The notes beneath the pieces were generated by a model. It searched no databases and had not been told where the DNA came from. It worked only from the letters and a program-made list of their open reading frames with translations. A DNA stretch of 35,988 bases from contig CACIKF010000011.1 in the NCBI GenBank assembly GCA_902587165.1, positions 1 through 35,988 on the forward strand, written 5' to 3'. The position numbers and the translations under genes are program-made. The DNA comes from Puniceicoccaceae bacterium. Lineage in GTDB: Bacteria > Verrucomicrobiota > Verrucomicrobiia > Opitutales > Coraliomargaritaceae. Position 1 is the first letter of the stretch, and every line of letters begins with the position of its first letter. Shown in pieces: positions 7,042 through 15,789 of the stretch.

Positions 7042-8652
7042 TTAGAATGTTGATGGCTTCAATTCGCCGAAAGTGCCCGGTAGAGTTTCAAGTTGTGTTA
7101 TTAGGGCGGCTTGCATTTCCGCGAGGACAGAAGCATGCCGAGCATCGCCGGCAAGGTTGCTTTGTTCGTTTGGATCGCTGGCAAGGTTATAGAGTTGATC
7201 GCGCTCAAAATAGGCGGGGTAGGAACCAGTCGATTTTTTTTCTGCGTCGCCGCCACCAGGAATGGCTGTGAGGTGACTGAAGGGTTGAGTGGGGTCGTCG
7301 GTTACAATATTGAGCTGACGACGATAGCGTGCATCGTTCCATTCTTTTAGTACAGCGGCTCGTTCCTCGAGGTTCATATTTTCAATGGCTTCGGGGTAGC
7401 GGATGGCCATGTATTTCCAGTCACCAATGCGGACACCGCGGGCGTAGCCGAGTTCAAAGTAAAGTAGGCGTTCCTCGGGAGGGGACTCTCCTTCGAGGTA
7501 AGGGAGGAAACTTTGACCATCAAATTTGTGTTGTGAATAATCAACTTGGGCGAGGTCCAAGATAGTCGGGGCAAAGTCAACATTTGAGATGAGCGCCTGA
7601 GAAGTGGCTCCCGTAGGGAACCCGCCTTTACGCCAAACGATGCTAGGGTTATGGACGCCACCTTGGTAAATTGTGCCTTTGGCAAGTTGGCCATGGTCGT
7701 TAAAGAAGAAGATCACGGTATTGTCAATTTCCCCGGTGGCTTCGAGAGTATCAAGGAGGGCACCGAGCGCGTCATCAAGCCAAAGGAGATTGGCGGTATT
7801 ATCGTTAACAGGAAGGCCGGCGGCGCGTAGGCGTCTAGGAATAGTGTCACGGCTGGGTTGAACAGTGAGAGCTTTGTCGAGGTAACCGATCGCAGTCAGG
7901 CGGGGATCGGCTTTCCAGGAGCGCTTTGCTTGAGTAGGGCCATGCGGGACTGTAGTAGCGAAGTAGAGGAAGAAGGGGTCGGTATGAGGTTGTCTAAGAA
8001 AGCGCACACCAGCGTCGGTGATCCAGTCCATGTTTTGAACAGCGACTTCATAGAGTCCGAGAAAGCTGGGGTTGTTGTGATACAGGCTGTCGGCGAAATC
8101 GAAGCCGATCTCAAGCATAGCTTGGCGTGTGTGCTCGTGGTTGGCTCTGAGCTGAGCTTTGTTGGCAGGATTATGGGCGCTACCTTTGAAGTTTTTAAAA
8201 CGCTTCAGGCCACTTACTTCTACGACGTGGTCTTTGCCAGCCATCCCAGTGGTGTAACCGGCGGCTTTCAATAGCGCGGGTAGGGTGCGGTCAGTCGAAA
8301 GAATATGGGTGTTGAATTCAACAATGCTTTGTCCGTTCTTCTTGGTATTTTGTGTAAAGTAATGGTTTTGTGCACGGCTGCCAAAGTTGCCAGTGAGGAC
8401 GTTGTAACGACTTGGAGTGCAGACGGGAGAAACCACATGCTGCTGAAGCATGAGGGTGCCTTCGCGGGCGAGGCGGTCGAGATTGGGGGTTAGGTATTTA
8501 TCCTTGCCCTGCTGAAGACAATTGAAGTGGTTGGGCAGCATATCATCGGCAATAAAGAAGATGATGTTTGGGCGCTCGGCGTGAGCCTGCATAAACAGGC
8601 TGAGACCAGCGAGGGCAAGTAGGGTAAGGCTACGTTTCATGATAGATTGCAT
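7042..8652 (-). CDS. Secreted S1-family sulfatase with C-T-P-S-R active site
   Basis: 536-residue formylglycine sulfatase. The signal peptide MKRSLTLLALAGLSLFMQAHA starts at the second Met (8640), with the first ATG at 8652; cleavage is expected before ERPN. Metal ligands D36-D37 lie in FIADD, and the modified residue is C78 in VCTPSR. A second metal-site strand reads FFNDHGQ, with G-x-x-H-N-P-S-I-V after it, where many other sulfatases have an R-V-P or R-x-P segment. The C-terminal subdomain ends with the DQLYNLASDPNEQ turn. It hydrolyses a sulfate ester, presumably on a sulfated galactan, outside the cytoplasm. It is last in a three-gene minus-strand unit, 14 bases after the next sulfatase, and is clearly divergent from that neighbour. 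Cysteine-type maturation needs a formylglycine-generating enzyme, which is not in this window. Substrate position unknown. Confidence 0.92.
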   Translation of the reverse strand: MQSIMKRSLTLLALAGLSLFMQAHAERPNIIFFIADDMLPNHFNCLQQGKDKYLTPNLDRLAREGTLMLQQHVVSPVCTPSRYNVLTGNFGSRAQNHYFTQNTKKNGQSIVEFNTHILSTDRTLPALLKAAGYTTGMAGKDHVVEVSGLKRFKNFKGSAHNPANKAQLRANHEHTRQAMLEIGFDFADSLYHNNPSFLGLYEVAVQNMDWITDAGVRFLRQPHTDPFFLYFATTVPHGPTQAKRSWKADPRLTAIGYLDKALTVQPSRDTIPRRLRAAGLPVNDNTANLLWLDDALGALLDTLEATGEIDNTVIFFFNDHGQLAKGTIYQGGVHNPSIVWRKGGFPTGATSQALISNVDFAPTILDLAQVDYSQHKFDGQSFLPYLEGESPPEERLLYFELGYARGVRIGDWKYMAIRYPEAIENMNLEERAAVLKEWNDARYRRQLNIVTDDPTQPFSHLTAIPGGGDAEKKSTGSYPAYFERDQLYNLASDPNEQSNLAGDARHASVLAEMQAALITQLETLPGTFGELKPSTF

Positions 8653-8666
8653 AAAGATTCAGGATT

Positions 8667-10166
8667 TTAAAAGGAATGGATGGAATTATAAAGTTTGCTA
8701 GAGAGTTCTGCGACCACCGTTTTGTATCTAGGATCGTTCACGAGATTTTTTTGTTCAAGGGGATCGGTGGCGTAGTCGTAGAGTTCCGTCGCGGCGATTT
8801 GATCACCGAGTTGGCTAGAACCGCCACCGGTCACAAACCATGCTACGAAACGGTAGCGATCATTGCGGAGTGCGTAACCCATTTTTTTACCAGCAGGAAA
8901 TTGACTAAGGGCAAATTCCCGAGGGCGGATGTTCTGGTTGTGGATGGTAGGGGCTAGATTAATGCCATCGAGTGTATCAGGTATTTGAATACCAGCTAAG
9001 TCGCAGAGGGTGGGGAAGAGATCAGTCAACTCGGCGGGCATTTCGGTTTTTTGAGTTTTAGCGCCTGGATGCGCAATAATGAGTGGCACGCGAGTGGCCT
9101 GTTCGTAGTTGGTATGCTTGCACCAAAGGCCGTGGTCGCCGAGGTGCCAACCGTGGTCGCCCCAGAGAACGATGATGGTGTTTTCGGCTAGGCCACTTTG
9201 TTCAAGTTGATCAAGGATCTTACCGATTTGAGCATCAATATAGGCGACACAAGCATAGTAACCATGGATGAGGGTGCGTTGTGTGCTTGGATCGAGGGGT
9301 CCGCTGGCAGGTATGCCGTTATAGGATCTAAGCTCTGAGGAATTATGGCTGGCGTAAGTGGGCGCACCGATTGGTGCTTCTTGGTAGGATGCTAATTGTA
9401 TACTTTTTGGATCGAATCGATCCCAGTATTGCTTAGGGGCAACAAAGGGAAGGTGCGGTTTTTTAAAACCGACTGCGAGGAAGAAGGGTTTCTTCTTCTT
9501 GGCTAGTTTGGAGAGACTTTTGACGGCGTGAGCAGCGATGGCACCGTCGTCGTAAGCATCATCCGGTATATCTAGTGCTTCAACTGCAGGCCATGCGTTA
9601 TTTGCAAAGAGCTTTTTATTAATGGCATTCCAGTTGGCGTTTTTTTCTTCTGCGGCAAGGGTCTTGCTTTTCGAATTGTGGTAATGGCCGATGGGCTTGC
9701 CAGTTTTTTCATTATACTTGAGGTGCCATGTTTGCGTATAAGCTTCGCTCCAAGAGCGTGAATCAGATCCTTTGTCGACGCTACGAGGATCGAATATTTT
9801 GCCGACTCCAGCGGTGTGATACCCGTTGTTTTTAAAGTGTTGCGTGAGGGTGACGATCTCCGGATGGATGGCACGTATTTTTGTTTTTAGATCCCAGATT
9901 TGGGTGAAGTCAGGATATTTTCCAGTCATTGCGCTGGCCCGAGAAGGGCCGCAGACGGCCTGCTGGCAATGGGCATTCAAGAAAGTGGTGCCTCGCGCCG
10001 CAATACGATCCATGGCAGGCGTAGGGACAGCCTTAGTATAAGCTCCAATGCTTGGTTTCAGATCATCGATCGCTATGAAGAGGATGTTAGGCTTTTCCCC
10101 AGCCAATAAAGAAGCTACCAAGATAAGGCTCGTGAAGTGAAAACTTATTGTGGGGATTCTTTTCAT
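8667..10166 (-). CDS. Secreted S1-family sulfatase, iduronate-2-sulfatase-like
   Basis: 499 residues with a signal peptide (MKRIPTISFHFTSLILVASLLAG, mature end EKPN). FIAIDD supplies the Asp pair (D34, D35), C72 in AVCGPSR is the residue converted to formylglycine, KKPHLPFVAPKQYW carries conserved active-site Lys and His, and WGDHGWHLGDHG gives the second metal pair. The arrangement matches iduronate-2-sulfatase-like enzymes (SulfAtlas S1_7 type), a group that also includes sulfatases of marine galactan degraders. Its ATG overlaps the stop codon of the GH-A gene upstream by one base (TAATG), so the two are translationally coupled. It is a paralogue of the sulfatase at 14333-15787. The natural target, probably a sulfated galactose or anhydrogalactose, is inferred from context. 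Confidence 0.92.
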   Translation of the reverse strand: MKRIPTISFHFTSLILVASLLAGEKPNILFIAIDDLKPSIGAYTKAVPTPAMDRIAARGTTFLNAHCQQAVCGPSRASAMTGKYPDFTQIWDLKTKIRAIHPEIVTLTQHFKNNGYHTAGVGKIFDPRSVDKGSDSRSWSEAYTQTWHLKYNEKTGKPIGHYHNSKSKTLAAEEKNANWNAINKKLFANNAWPAVEALDIPDDAYDDGAIAAHAVKSLSKLAKKKKPFFLAVGFKKPHLPFVAPKQYWDRFDPKSIQLASYQEAPIGAPTYASHNSSELRSYNGIPASGPLDPSTQRTLIHGYYACVAYIDAQIGKILDQLEQSGLAENTIIVLWGDHGWHLGDHGLWCKHTNYEQATRVPLIIAHPGAKTQKTEMPAELTDLFPTLCDLAGIQIPDTLDGINLAPTIHNQNIRPREFALSQFPAGKKMGYALRNDRYRFVAWFVTGGGSSQLGDQIAATELYDYATDPLEQKNLVNDPRYKTVVAELSSKLYNSIHSF

Positions 10167-12517
10167 TAGAGTCCCGTGCGGATGATGAAGCCAAGGTCGT
10201 CCAAGTAAATGTCACCCGTGATCGGCGCTTGGGATTGTATTTGAAAACGGAGTCCGTAGAGCTTCGCCATCGCATCGAGTTCTTCGGGCTGGGTTACTTT
10301 AAGAGCGAAGGGTTTCCATTCGCCAATAATATCTGATAGTTTTATCGAACCTATTGGCATCCAGTGGTTGGCGTCGCTTTGGAGGATAATATTAATTTGC
10401 GCTTTGGGGTCGGCGCATTCTAGATTGTGAGCGGCCCGGAGTTGACCTGTTACGCCGTTGGCATTTGCGAAGGAGAGTTTCTCACTTGGTAATGGTTCAA
10501 AGTGGAATAGTAGGTCGGCATCACGTTTTGGGGTTTCTCCATTTAGTCGAGCGGCTGCCACGTACTGGTTCGGTTTGACAGAAGATTCAGAGCCAAGCGC
10601 AAAGGTGCTTTTTGCCTGCCATTCGTAAATCGGGTTGTCGAAGGTCCAGTTCGTGTAGGCGCGTTCTTCAAGTGCCACAAGTTCGACGCTATGACTGGCG
10701 CTGTGTTTACCTGAGCGCGCGTGGATTGTAATCTTTCCTGCGCCTCTTGGTGTCACGGTGAAGGCTGCCACGGCATTATCCAGTTCAAGCGAAGTTTGAC
10801 TCAGTGAGGCAGGCCCATCAATGCTAAGCTGAATGGTTTCGACTGATTGAAGGTAGGGGAGCTTGGCTTCGGGGTCACTGGCAATGACCCAAGCTTCGAT
10901 TGCACGATCAGCCGGCACGCGGTCTGGTAGGCTAAGTTGGAGTGATGGTTTCTTTGCTGAGCTTGCTGGCGTATGGCTACTAGAGCCTTGGTTTGTCCAT
11001 GGTAGTTCGAGCACGTTAATGCTAAACTTCGGCAAAGTAATTGTGTCGCTATGATTGACGGTGATTTGTCGAACCGCGGGGGGACGACTCCAGAGTGGTT
11101 TACGGGCGTGGACATCCCAGAAATATTCGGCACTTGAGTAGGTATGCAGTTGCCCTTCAAGTTCGCTGGCGCCCTTGATTTTAAATGCGATGGTGGCTTC
11201 TTTGGTCTCGGAAGTATTGATCAGCATAATTTGTAAACCTGTATCTGAACGAGTAACAAAACTCTTTACTGAGTCCATACCGGAGAGGTCACTTTTTAGC
11301 ATCTCGCTGCCCATTAAATTACTCCACATCCAGAGTGCCCAGTATTGACTTTTTGGCATCACAGACATGTTGCCTTCATTAATATAAAATGTGCTATGAC
11401 CACCTTCTTCTGTGTAGGTGGTGAGGTCCCATTCGTTAGCGAAATCAACGCCCTCTTCAAACATGACCCCAATCCAGAGTGCTGACCAGAGAGCACTGAT
11501 TAGTTCGGCGGTGTCGCGGTCCTCATTGACCTTGATATTCCATTCGCTAATTCCGATTTCAATTTCATCGATACGCTGGGGCTGATATTTGCTGATCCAG
11601 CCATTAACGCGTTTGATCGCTTTGCGAAGATCTGAAACCGCAGCAAATTTATCTGAATTCTGGTGCGTATTCACTCCAACTGGGTAGGCATGTATACTAA
11701 TGAAATCCACAGCGTCGCCACCATCGCGTATCAATTCTGCGACGAAGCTAAGTGACAAGTCGGAGCAAGCGGGACCGCCGAGGTGTATGTCGGGATCGAT
11801 TGCGTGCATTGCCTTGGCAAATTCGATAAAGCGTTGCGCGTAGGTCGTGCCGTCCATGGAGGATCCGTCGGGAAGCCGATGTCCCAATTCCCAGTCGCCA
11901 TTAAGTTCATTGCCGACCTCCCAGTAGCGCACATCATAGCCTTGTGTTTGGTTGGCCCATTTGACCCATTCGGCAGCGAGTGCTGGCGTTCCAGAACCCA
12001 CGTTGACAGTTACCATTGCCTTGGCGCCGAGACTATTAATCCACTCGTGTTGGGTCTTAACATCCAGATCGCCATGATAATCGGATAGCTGACCTTCTTC
12101 GCCATGTAGTCGGAAACCCTTCTTGTATTCAGAGTAGTCGACCTCCCAGCTACCATCGGCACGCTGCTTAGAAAGGTCAAAATTTTCAATGCCATGGTCA
12201 TTGCCGCCGATACGAACCCCGTTACCGTTCCAATAATATTCGTTCGACCATGAACCACCCGGTATTCGAATGGATCCAGGATGCCAGTCGCGAATTGCTT
12301 CTTGGAAGTTTGTATTCTCTATAATGGGGAGGCGACTCCACAGTGAGAGGTTGGTGCCAGTGAGACGATCCGGGTCGGCTGTTTGAACAACCTCGTCTAT
12401 GTCAATACTGAGAGTGACATCTACTGAACCTACTGATGCGTAGGAACTAACATGCAAGAGTGCGACGATGGCTAGGGTCGTCATCGATTTAATGTATTGA
12501 GGTAAGTGAAAAGCCAT
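10166..12517 (-). CDS. Secreted clan GH-A glycoside hydrolase, GH51/GH39-like, with C-terminal accessory domains
   Basis: 783 residues from the ATG at 12517; an in-frame TTG at 12529 is possible, but the ATG fits a signal peptide (hydrophobic TTLAIVALLHVSSYA). The (beta/alpha)8 domain covers about 45-400: IRIPGGSWSNEYYW (83-96) resembles alpha-L-arabinofuranosidases, the acid/base is E204 in WEVGNEL, H276 lies in SIHAYP and the nucleophile is E325 in GISEWN. A beta-sandwich (about 400-510) follows, then an Ig-like module (about 525-630) and a galactose-binding-like module ending with DIYLDDLGF, probably carbohydrate-binding. GH51-like relatives cleave arabinofuranosides, but sitting first in a unit with two sulfatases it more likely cuts a sulfated polymer backbone or side chain. 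Clan is secure; family and substrate are not. Confidence 0.82.
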   Translation of the reverse strand: MAFHLPQYIKSMTTLAIVALLHVSSYASVGSVDVTLSIDIDEVVQTADPDRLTGTNLSLWSRLPIIENTNFQEAIRDWHPGSIRIPGGSWSNEYYWNGNGVRIGGNDHGIENFDLSKQRADGSWEVDYSEYKKGFRLHGEEGQLSDYHGDLDVKTQHEWINSLGAKAMVTVNVGSGTPALAAEWVKWANQTQGYDVRYWEVGNELNGDWELGHRLPDGSSMDGTTYAQRFIEFAKAMHAIDPDIHLGGPACSDLSLSFVAELIRDGGDAVDFISIHAYPVGVNTHQNSDKFAAVSDLRKAIKRVNGWISKYQPQRIDEIEIGISEWNIKVNEDRDTAELISALWSALWIGVMFEEGVDFANEWDLTTYTEEGGHSTFYINEGNMSVMPKSQYWALWMWSNLMGSEMLKSDLSGMDSVKSFVTRSDTGLQIMLINTSETKEATIAFKIKGASELEGQLHTYSSAEYFWDVHARKPLWSRPPAVRQITVNHSDTITLPKFSINVLELPWTNQGSSSHTPASSAKKPSLQLSLPDRVPADRAIEAWVIASDPEAKLPYLQSVETIQLSIDGPASLSQTSLELDNAVAAFTVTPRGAGKITIHARSGKHSASHSVELVALEERAYTNWTFDNPIYEWQAKSTFALGSESSVKPNQYVAAARLNGETPKRDADLLFHFEPLPSEKLSFANANGVTGQLRAAHNLECADPKAQINIILQSDANHWMPIGSIKLSDIIGEWKPFALKVTQPEELDAMAKLYGLRFQIQSQAPITGDIYLDDLGFIIRTGL

Positions 12518-12529
12518 AAGAGGGATCAA

Positions 12530-12764
12530 CGTAAATAACCAAGATGAGGAATATTTATGGTAGGTAAATGTAATATGTCATTTATACTTTAATGCTTAAT
12601 AATGGATTTGTTTACTTTATGGTTCATTAAATCGTTTATTGTATGTATAAGCTCCGATTTTTTTATCCTATAATTGTCCAGTTGAGGCGTTTTCTCACTA
12701 TATAATCTAACTATTTAATGTTTGAATGCCATCGCGGCAAATTTTCCCGAATTAAACCTTTTTT
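12530..12764. promoter_or_regulatory. Divergent promoter region between the GH-A/sulfatase and symporter units
   Basis: AT-rich spacer that must hold promoters for two operons read away from each other. On the plus strand a perfect TATAAT lies at 12701-12706 and another at 12669-12674, neither with a good -35 box at 16-18 bases. On the minus strand ATGACA (rc of 12578-12583 region) with 17 bases to ATAAAT is a weak candidate. A 6-bp inverted repeat TAAATG/CATTTA (12565-12570, 12579-12584) could be chance in such AT-rich DNA. No known operator was recognised. Confidence 0.35.
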
Positions 12765-14213
12765 ATGGATTCCTCGATTACCCCAAATAATGCGACCGCT
12801 GCAGCTGACCGTGTGCCCTTGAAGCAGAAATTAGCTTACGGATTGGGAGGTCCTGTAGATATTTTAGCGATCTGGGTTTTTGTTTCGATTGCTTATCCTG
12901 TTTTTAATATGGAACTCCAGATGTCTCCGACAAGAGTAGCTGTCATTCTGATGGCACTGCGCCTGTGGGACGGCATAGCAGATCCGGTCATGGGATGGAT
13001 TTCGGATAATACACGTTCTCGCTGGGGGCGCCGCCGTCCCTTTATCTTTATTGGGGCAATTTTAGCTGCAATTACTTACCCTTTAATTTGGTGGTTCCCC
13101 ATGGACCTTTCGCACGACCAGTTGATGATTTGGGTGATTGGTTTTGGTATATTATTTTACACCTGCTTCACGATTTGGGCAGTGCCGTTTCAAAGTCTGC
13201 TGATGGAGATGACTCCAGATTATGACGAGAGGACTAGAGTTACAAGTATACGTGGAATTTTCCAAAGCTTGGCGGGTTTGTTTAATGGGTTTTGTTGGTG
13301 GCTTTCCCTGCGCCCAGTTTTTAGTATGACCAACGAAGCAGGCGAGTTGGTGCCAAGTACGATCAACGGCATGCGATACATTAGCCTCGGGGTCGCTTTA
13401 ACTATTCTAATTTTGGGTCTCTTGCCCGCCTTGTTTGTCAAAGAGCGTTACTACAGGAGTGGTCTTGTTAAATCACAAAAACGAGTGAGTCTTTTCAAAG
13501 GCTTAAAGACTACTTTAAGTTGCGGACCCTTCCTAGTATTGTGTCTTTTTACGGTGCTATTTCTTTTCGGGCAGAGCATTTACGATAACTATGGACGTTA
13601 CGTGGGGACTTATTATGTCCTTGGAGGAGATTGGGAAAAAAGTGCACTAATCACAAGTTGGGGGACATTAGTATATGTAGTTTTTAATCTTTTTATGATT
13701 CCAGTATTTGCCCGAATTTCCGAGAGAATTGGTAAGAATAAATGCCTCCTTAATGCGTCCTTTTTCTTTCTCTTTTCGGCAACATTAACCTGGTACACCT
13801 TTACGCCTGAGCAGCCTTACCTTATGTTAGTGAACGGGGCCTTTCTGGGGGTCGCATACGCGGGTCTGTGGACTATGCTACCAACCATGCAGACCGATGT
13901 TGTCGATTATGATGAGCTCAAAACCGGGGCCCGCCGAGAGGGTAGCTTCGCCTCAGTCTATTCTTGGGTCCTAAAATTAAGCTTTTGTACCGGATATCTA
14001 CTCTCTGGACCATTCTTAGAGATGACAGGTTTTGATGCCGCTTTAGGCGGAGAGCAATCTAGCGAGACACTCAAGCACTTACGGCTAGGTTTTGTATTTA
14101 TCCCTATGATCGCAGCAGCACTTGCTATTGCGATGTTAAGATTTTTCCCAATCGACCGAAGTAAAGCTATTGAAATTCGTGCGTCCTTGGAAGCACGCCG
14201 GGGCGCTCTATAA
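12765..14213 (+). CDS. GPH-family (MFS_2, MelB-like) sugar:cation symporter
   Basis: 482-residue inner-membrane transporter with about 12 hydrophobic segments, of the glycoside-pentoside-hexuronide:cation symporter family. The family signature lies after helix 2: RLWDGIADPVMGWISDNTRS (66-85), whose D69 and D73 correspond to the cation-coordinating aspartates of MelB, followed by the basic RWGRRRP loop. The central DERTRVTSIR loop and the late VVDYDELKTGARREGSF motif are also diagnostic. It is first in a unit with a sulfatase and a GH1 enzyme and divergent from the GH-A unit, so it likely imports the mono- or oligosaccharides released outside. It is the only transporter in the locus, and no TonB-dependent receptor is encoded here. 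The sugar and the coupling ion are not determinable. Confidence 0.92.
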   Translation: MDSSITPNNATAAADRVPLKQKLAYGLGGPVDILAIWVFVSIAYPVFNMELQMSPTRVAVILMALRLWDGIADPVMGWISDNTRSRWGRRRPFIFIGAILAAITYPLIWWFPMDLSHDQLMIWVIGFGILFYTCFTIWAVPFQSLLMEMTPDYDERTRVTSIRGIFQSLAGLFNGFCWWLSLRPVFSMTNEAGELVPSTINGMRYISLGVALTILILGLLPALFVKERYYRSGLVKSQKRVSLFKGLKTTLSCGPFLVLCLFTVLFLFGQSIYDNYGRYVGTYYVLGGDWEKSALITSWGTLVYVVFNLFMIPVFARISERIGKNKCLLNASFFFLFSATLTWYTFTPEQPYLMLVNGAFLGVAYAGLWTMLPTMQTDVVDYDELKTGARREGSFASVYSWVLKLSFCTGYLLSGPFLEMTGFDAALGGEQSSETLKHLRLGFVFIPMIAAALAIAMLRFFPIDRSKAIEIRASLEARRGAL

Positions 14214-14332
14214 ATCCTTGTTAGGTTAATGTTCTATCCTCGCACATAGCTGTTTTGTGAGTTTTAAGTGATAAGGTAACTTAGACTTATATATACGGTT
14301 ATCTAATTAACACGAACCAGCGTATTACTATT

Positions 14333-15787
14333 TTGAATTATTCAAATTTGCTCACATGTTTTATCGCTTTGCTAGTATCTTTAACTGCTAGCCTTTCACT
14401 AGTTGCAAAACCGAACGTTCTGCTACTCGCGATCGATGACTTACGTCCTGAAATAGGATGTTACGGAGCCACGCACATGGTCACTCCTCATATGGATCAT
14501 TTAGCTGACCAATCGATGCGCTTCGACCGGGCATATGTTCAGCAGGCAGTTTGTCTACCTTCCCGCATTAGTTTATTCACAGGGATGCGCCCTAATTCTA
14601 CGGGGGTGCATGATTTACAGACCAAATTTAGGGTCACAATTCCTGAGGCGGTAACGATCCCCCAGCACTTCGCCGCACATGGATATGAGACTATTGGCAT
14701 GGGAAAAGTTTTCCATGACGAACAGTGGAGAGAGTGGAGTCAATGGATCGATACAAATAAGTTATCAGGCGTAAAACCCTACCAGAACCCAGAAACCCAA
14801 GAGAAGATTAAAGCCCTAAGACAAGAGGCTCGGCAAAAAGGTCTCAAGGGTTCCAAATTACTGCGCTATACTAGGGGGCCAGCCTTCGAGAAGGCTGACG
14901 CTCCTGATGAGTCGTATCATGACGCTGCGATGACAAGCCGCGCTATTGAGAAACTTAAAGAAGTGAAGGACCAAGCATTTTTCATGGTCGTAGGGTATAA
15001 AAAACCACATCTTCCATTTGTCGCACCGAAGCAGTACTGGGATCTTTACGATTTCGATGCGATACAATTACCCGAAAATTACTATGCTCCTAAGGCAGCA
15101 CCCAGCATAGCTCAGATGAGCTGGGGCGAATTAAGGGCCTACTCGGGCATTCCAGAAAAGGGTCCGGTAGATACCATGACAGCGCGCCACTTAATCCATG
15201 GTTATTACGCTACCGTGAGTTTTGTAGATGCACAAATAGGTCGTTTGATGGAGGCTCTAGAAAAAGAAGGCTTAGCAGACAATACTATAGTCATTCTCTT
15301 CGGCGATCATGGTTTTAAGATTGGAGAGCATGCTATGTGGTGTAAGCACACGAACTATGAAATCGACACCCGCGTTCCATTTTTAGTTAAAACTCCTTGG
15401 CCATCTCTAAAAGCTGATAGTACTGCTGCTCTAGTTGAGCTCTTAGATCTGTATCCAACTTTATGCGATCTTGCAGCCCTCCCGACTCCTGATCAGTGCG
15501 AAGGATCCAGCCTATTGCCATTGTTGAAAGATTCTCAGGCGCCTTGGACGGACTTAGCCTACTCACAATACCCGCGTCATGGCGGAGTTATGGGCTATTC
15601 CGTTAAATCACCTTCTGCTCGTTATACCGAATGGAGAAGCAGGAAAACCAATGCTATAATCGCACGCGAATACTACGACCACCACATTGATCCTGATGAA
15701 AATAACAATGTAGCAGATAAGCGAGAGTATCAAAGCGAGATGACTCGATTATCAGTGACCTTAAATAAGAACCTTATAAATAAATAA
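14333..15787 (+). CDS. Secreted S1-family sulfatase, iduronate-2-sulfatase-like paralogue
   Basis: 484 residues from a TTG start at 14333. No ATG lies upstream before an in-frame stop (14282), and the TTG gives a signal peptide (MNYSNLLTCFIALLVSLTASLSLVA, mature KPNV). LLAIDD carries the Asp pair (D35, D36), C74 in AVCLPSR is the formylglycine residue, and KKPHLPFVAPKQYWD plus FGDHGFKIGEHA complete the active site. It shares long stretches with the sulfatase at 8667-10166, including the GYY(A/C)xVxxxDAQIG helix and WCKHTNYE, so the two are paralogues in opposite operons. It also has an insertion of about 25 basic residues around 145-170 (EIKALRQEARQKG region). Its stop is only 2 bases before the GH1 start. 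Substrate unknown, presumably a sulfated galactose unit. Confidence 0.92.
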   Translation: MNYSNLLTCFIALLVSLTASLSLVAKPNVLLLAIDDLRPEIGCYGATHMVTPHMDHLADQSMRFDRAYVQQAVCLPSRISLFTGMRPNSTGVHDLQTKFRVTIPEAVTIPQHFAAHGYETIGMGKVFHDEQWREWSQWIDTNKLSGVKPYQNPETQEKIKALRQEARQKGLKGSKLLRYTRGPAFEKADAPDESYHDAAMTSRAIEKLKEVKDQAFFMVVGYKKPHLPFVAPKQYWDLYDFDAIQLPENYYAPKAAPSIAQMSWGELRAYSGIPEKGPVDTMTARHLIHGYYATVSFVDAQIGRLMEALEKEGLADNTIVILFGDHGFKIGEHAMWCKHTNYEIDTRVPFLVKTPWPSLKADSTAALVELLDLYPTLCDLAALPTPDQCEGSSLLPLLKDSQAPWTDLAYSQYPRHGGVMGYSVKSPSARYTEWRSRKTNAIIAREYYDHHIDPDENNNVADKREYQSEMTRLSVTLNKNLINK

Positions 15788-15789
15788 AT

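Noticed and set aside
12565-12584. TAAATG/CATTTA inverted repeat in the divergent promoter
   Set aside because: Six-base AT-rich arms are expected by chance in this composition; kept only as a note in the intergenic entry.
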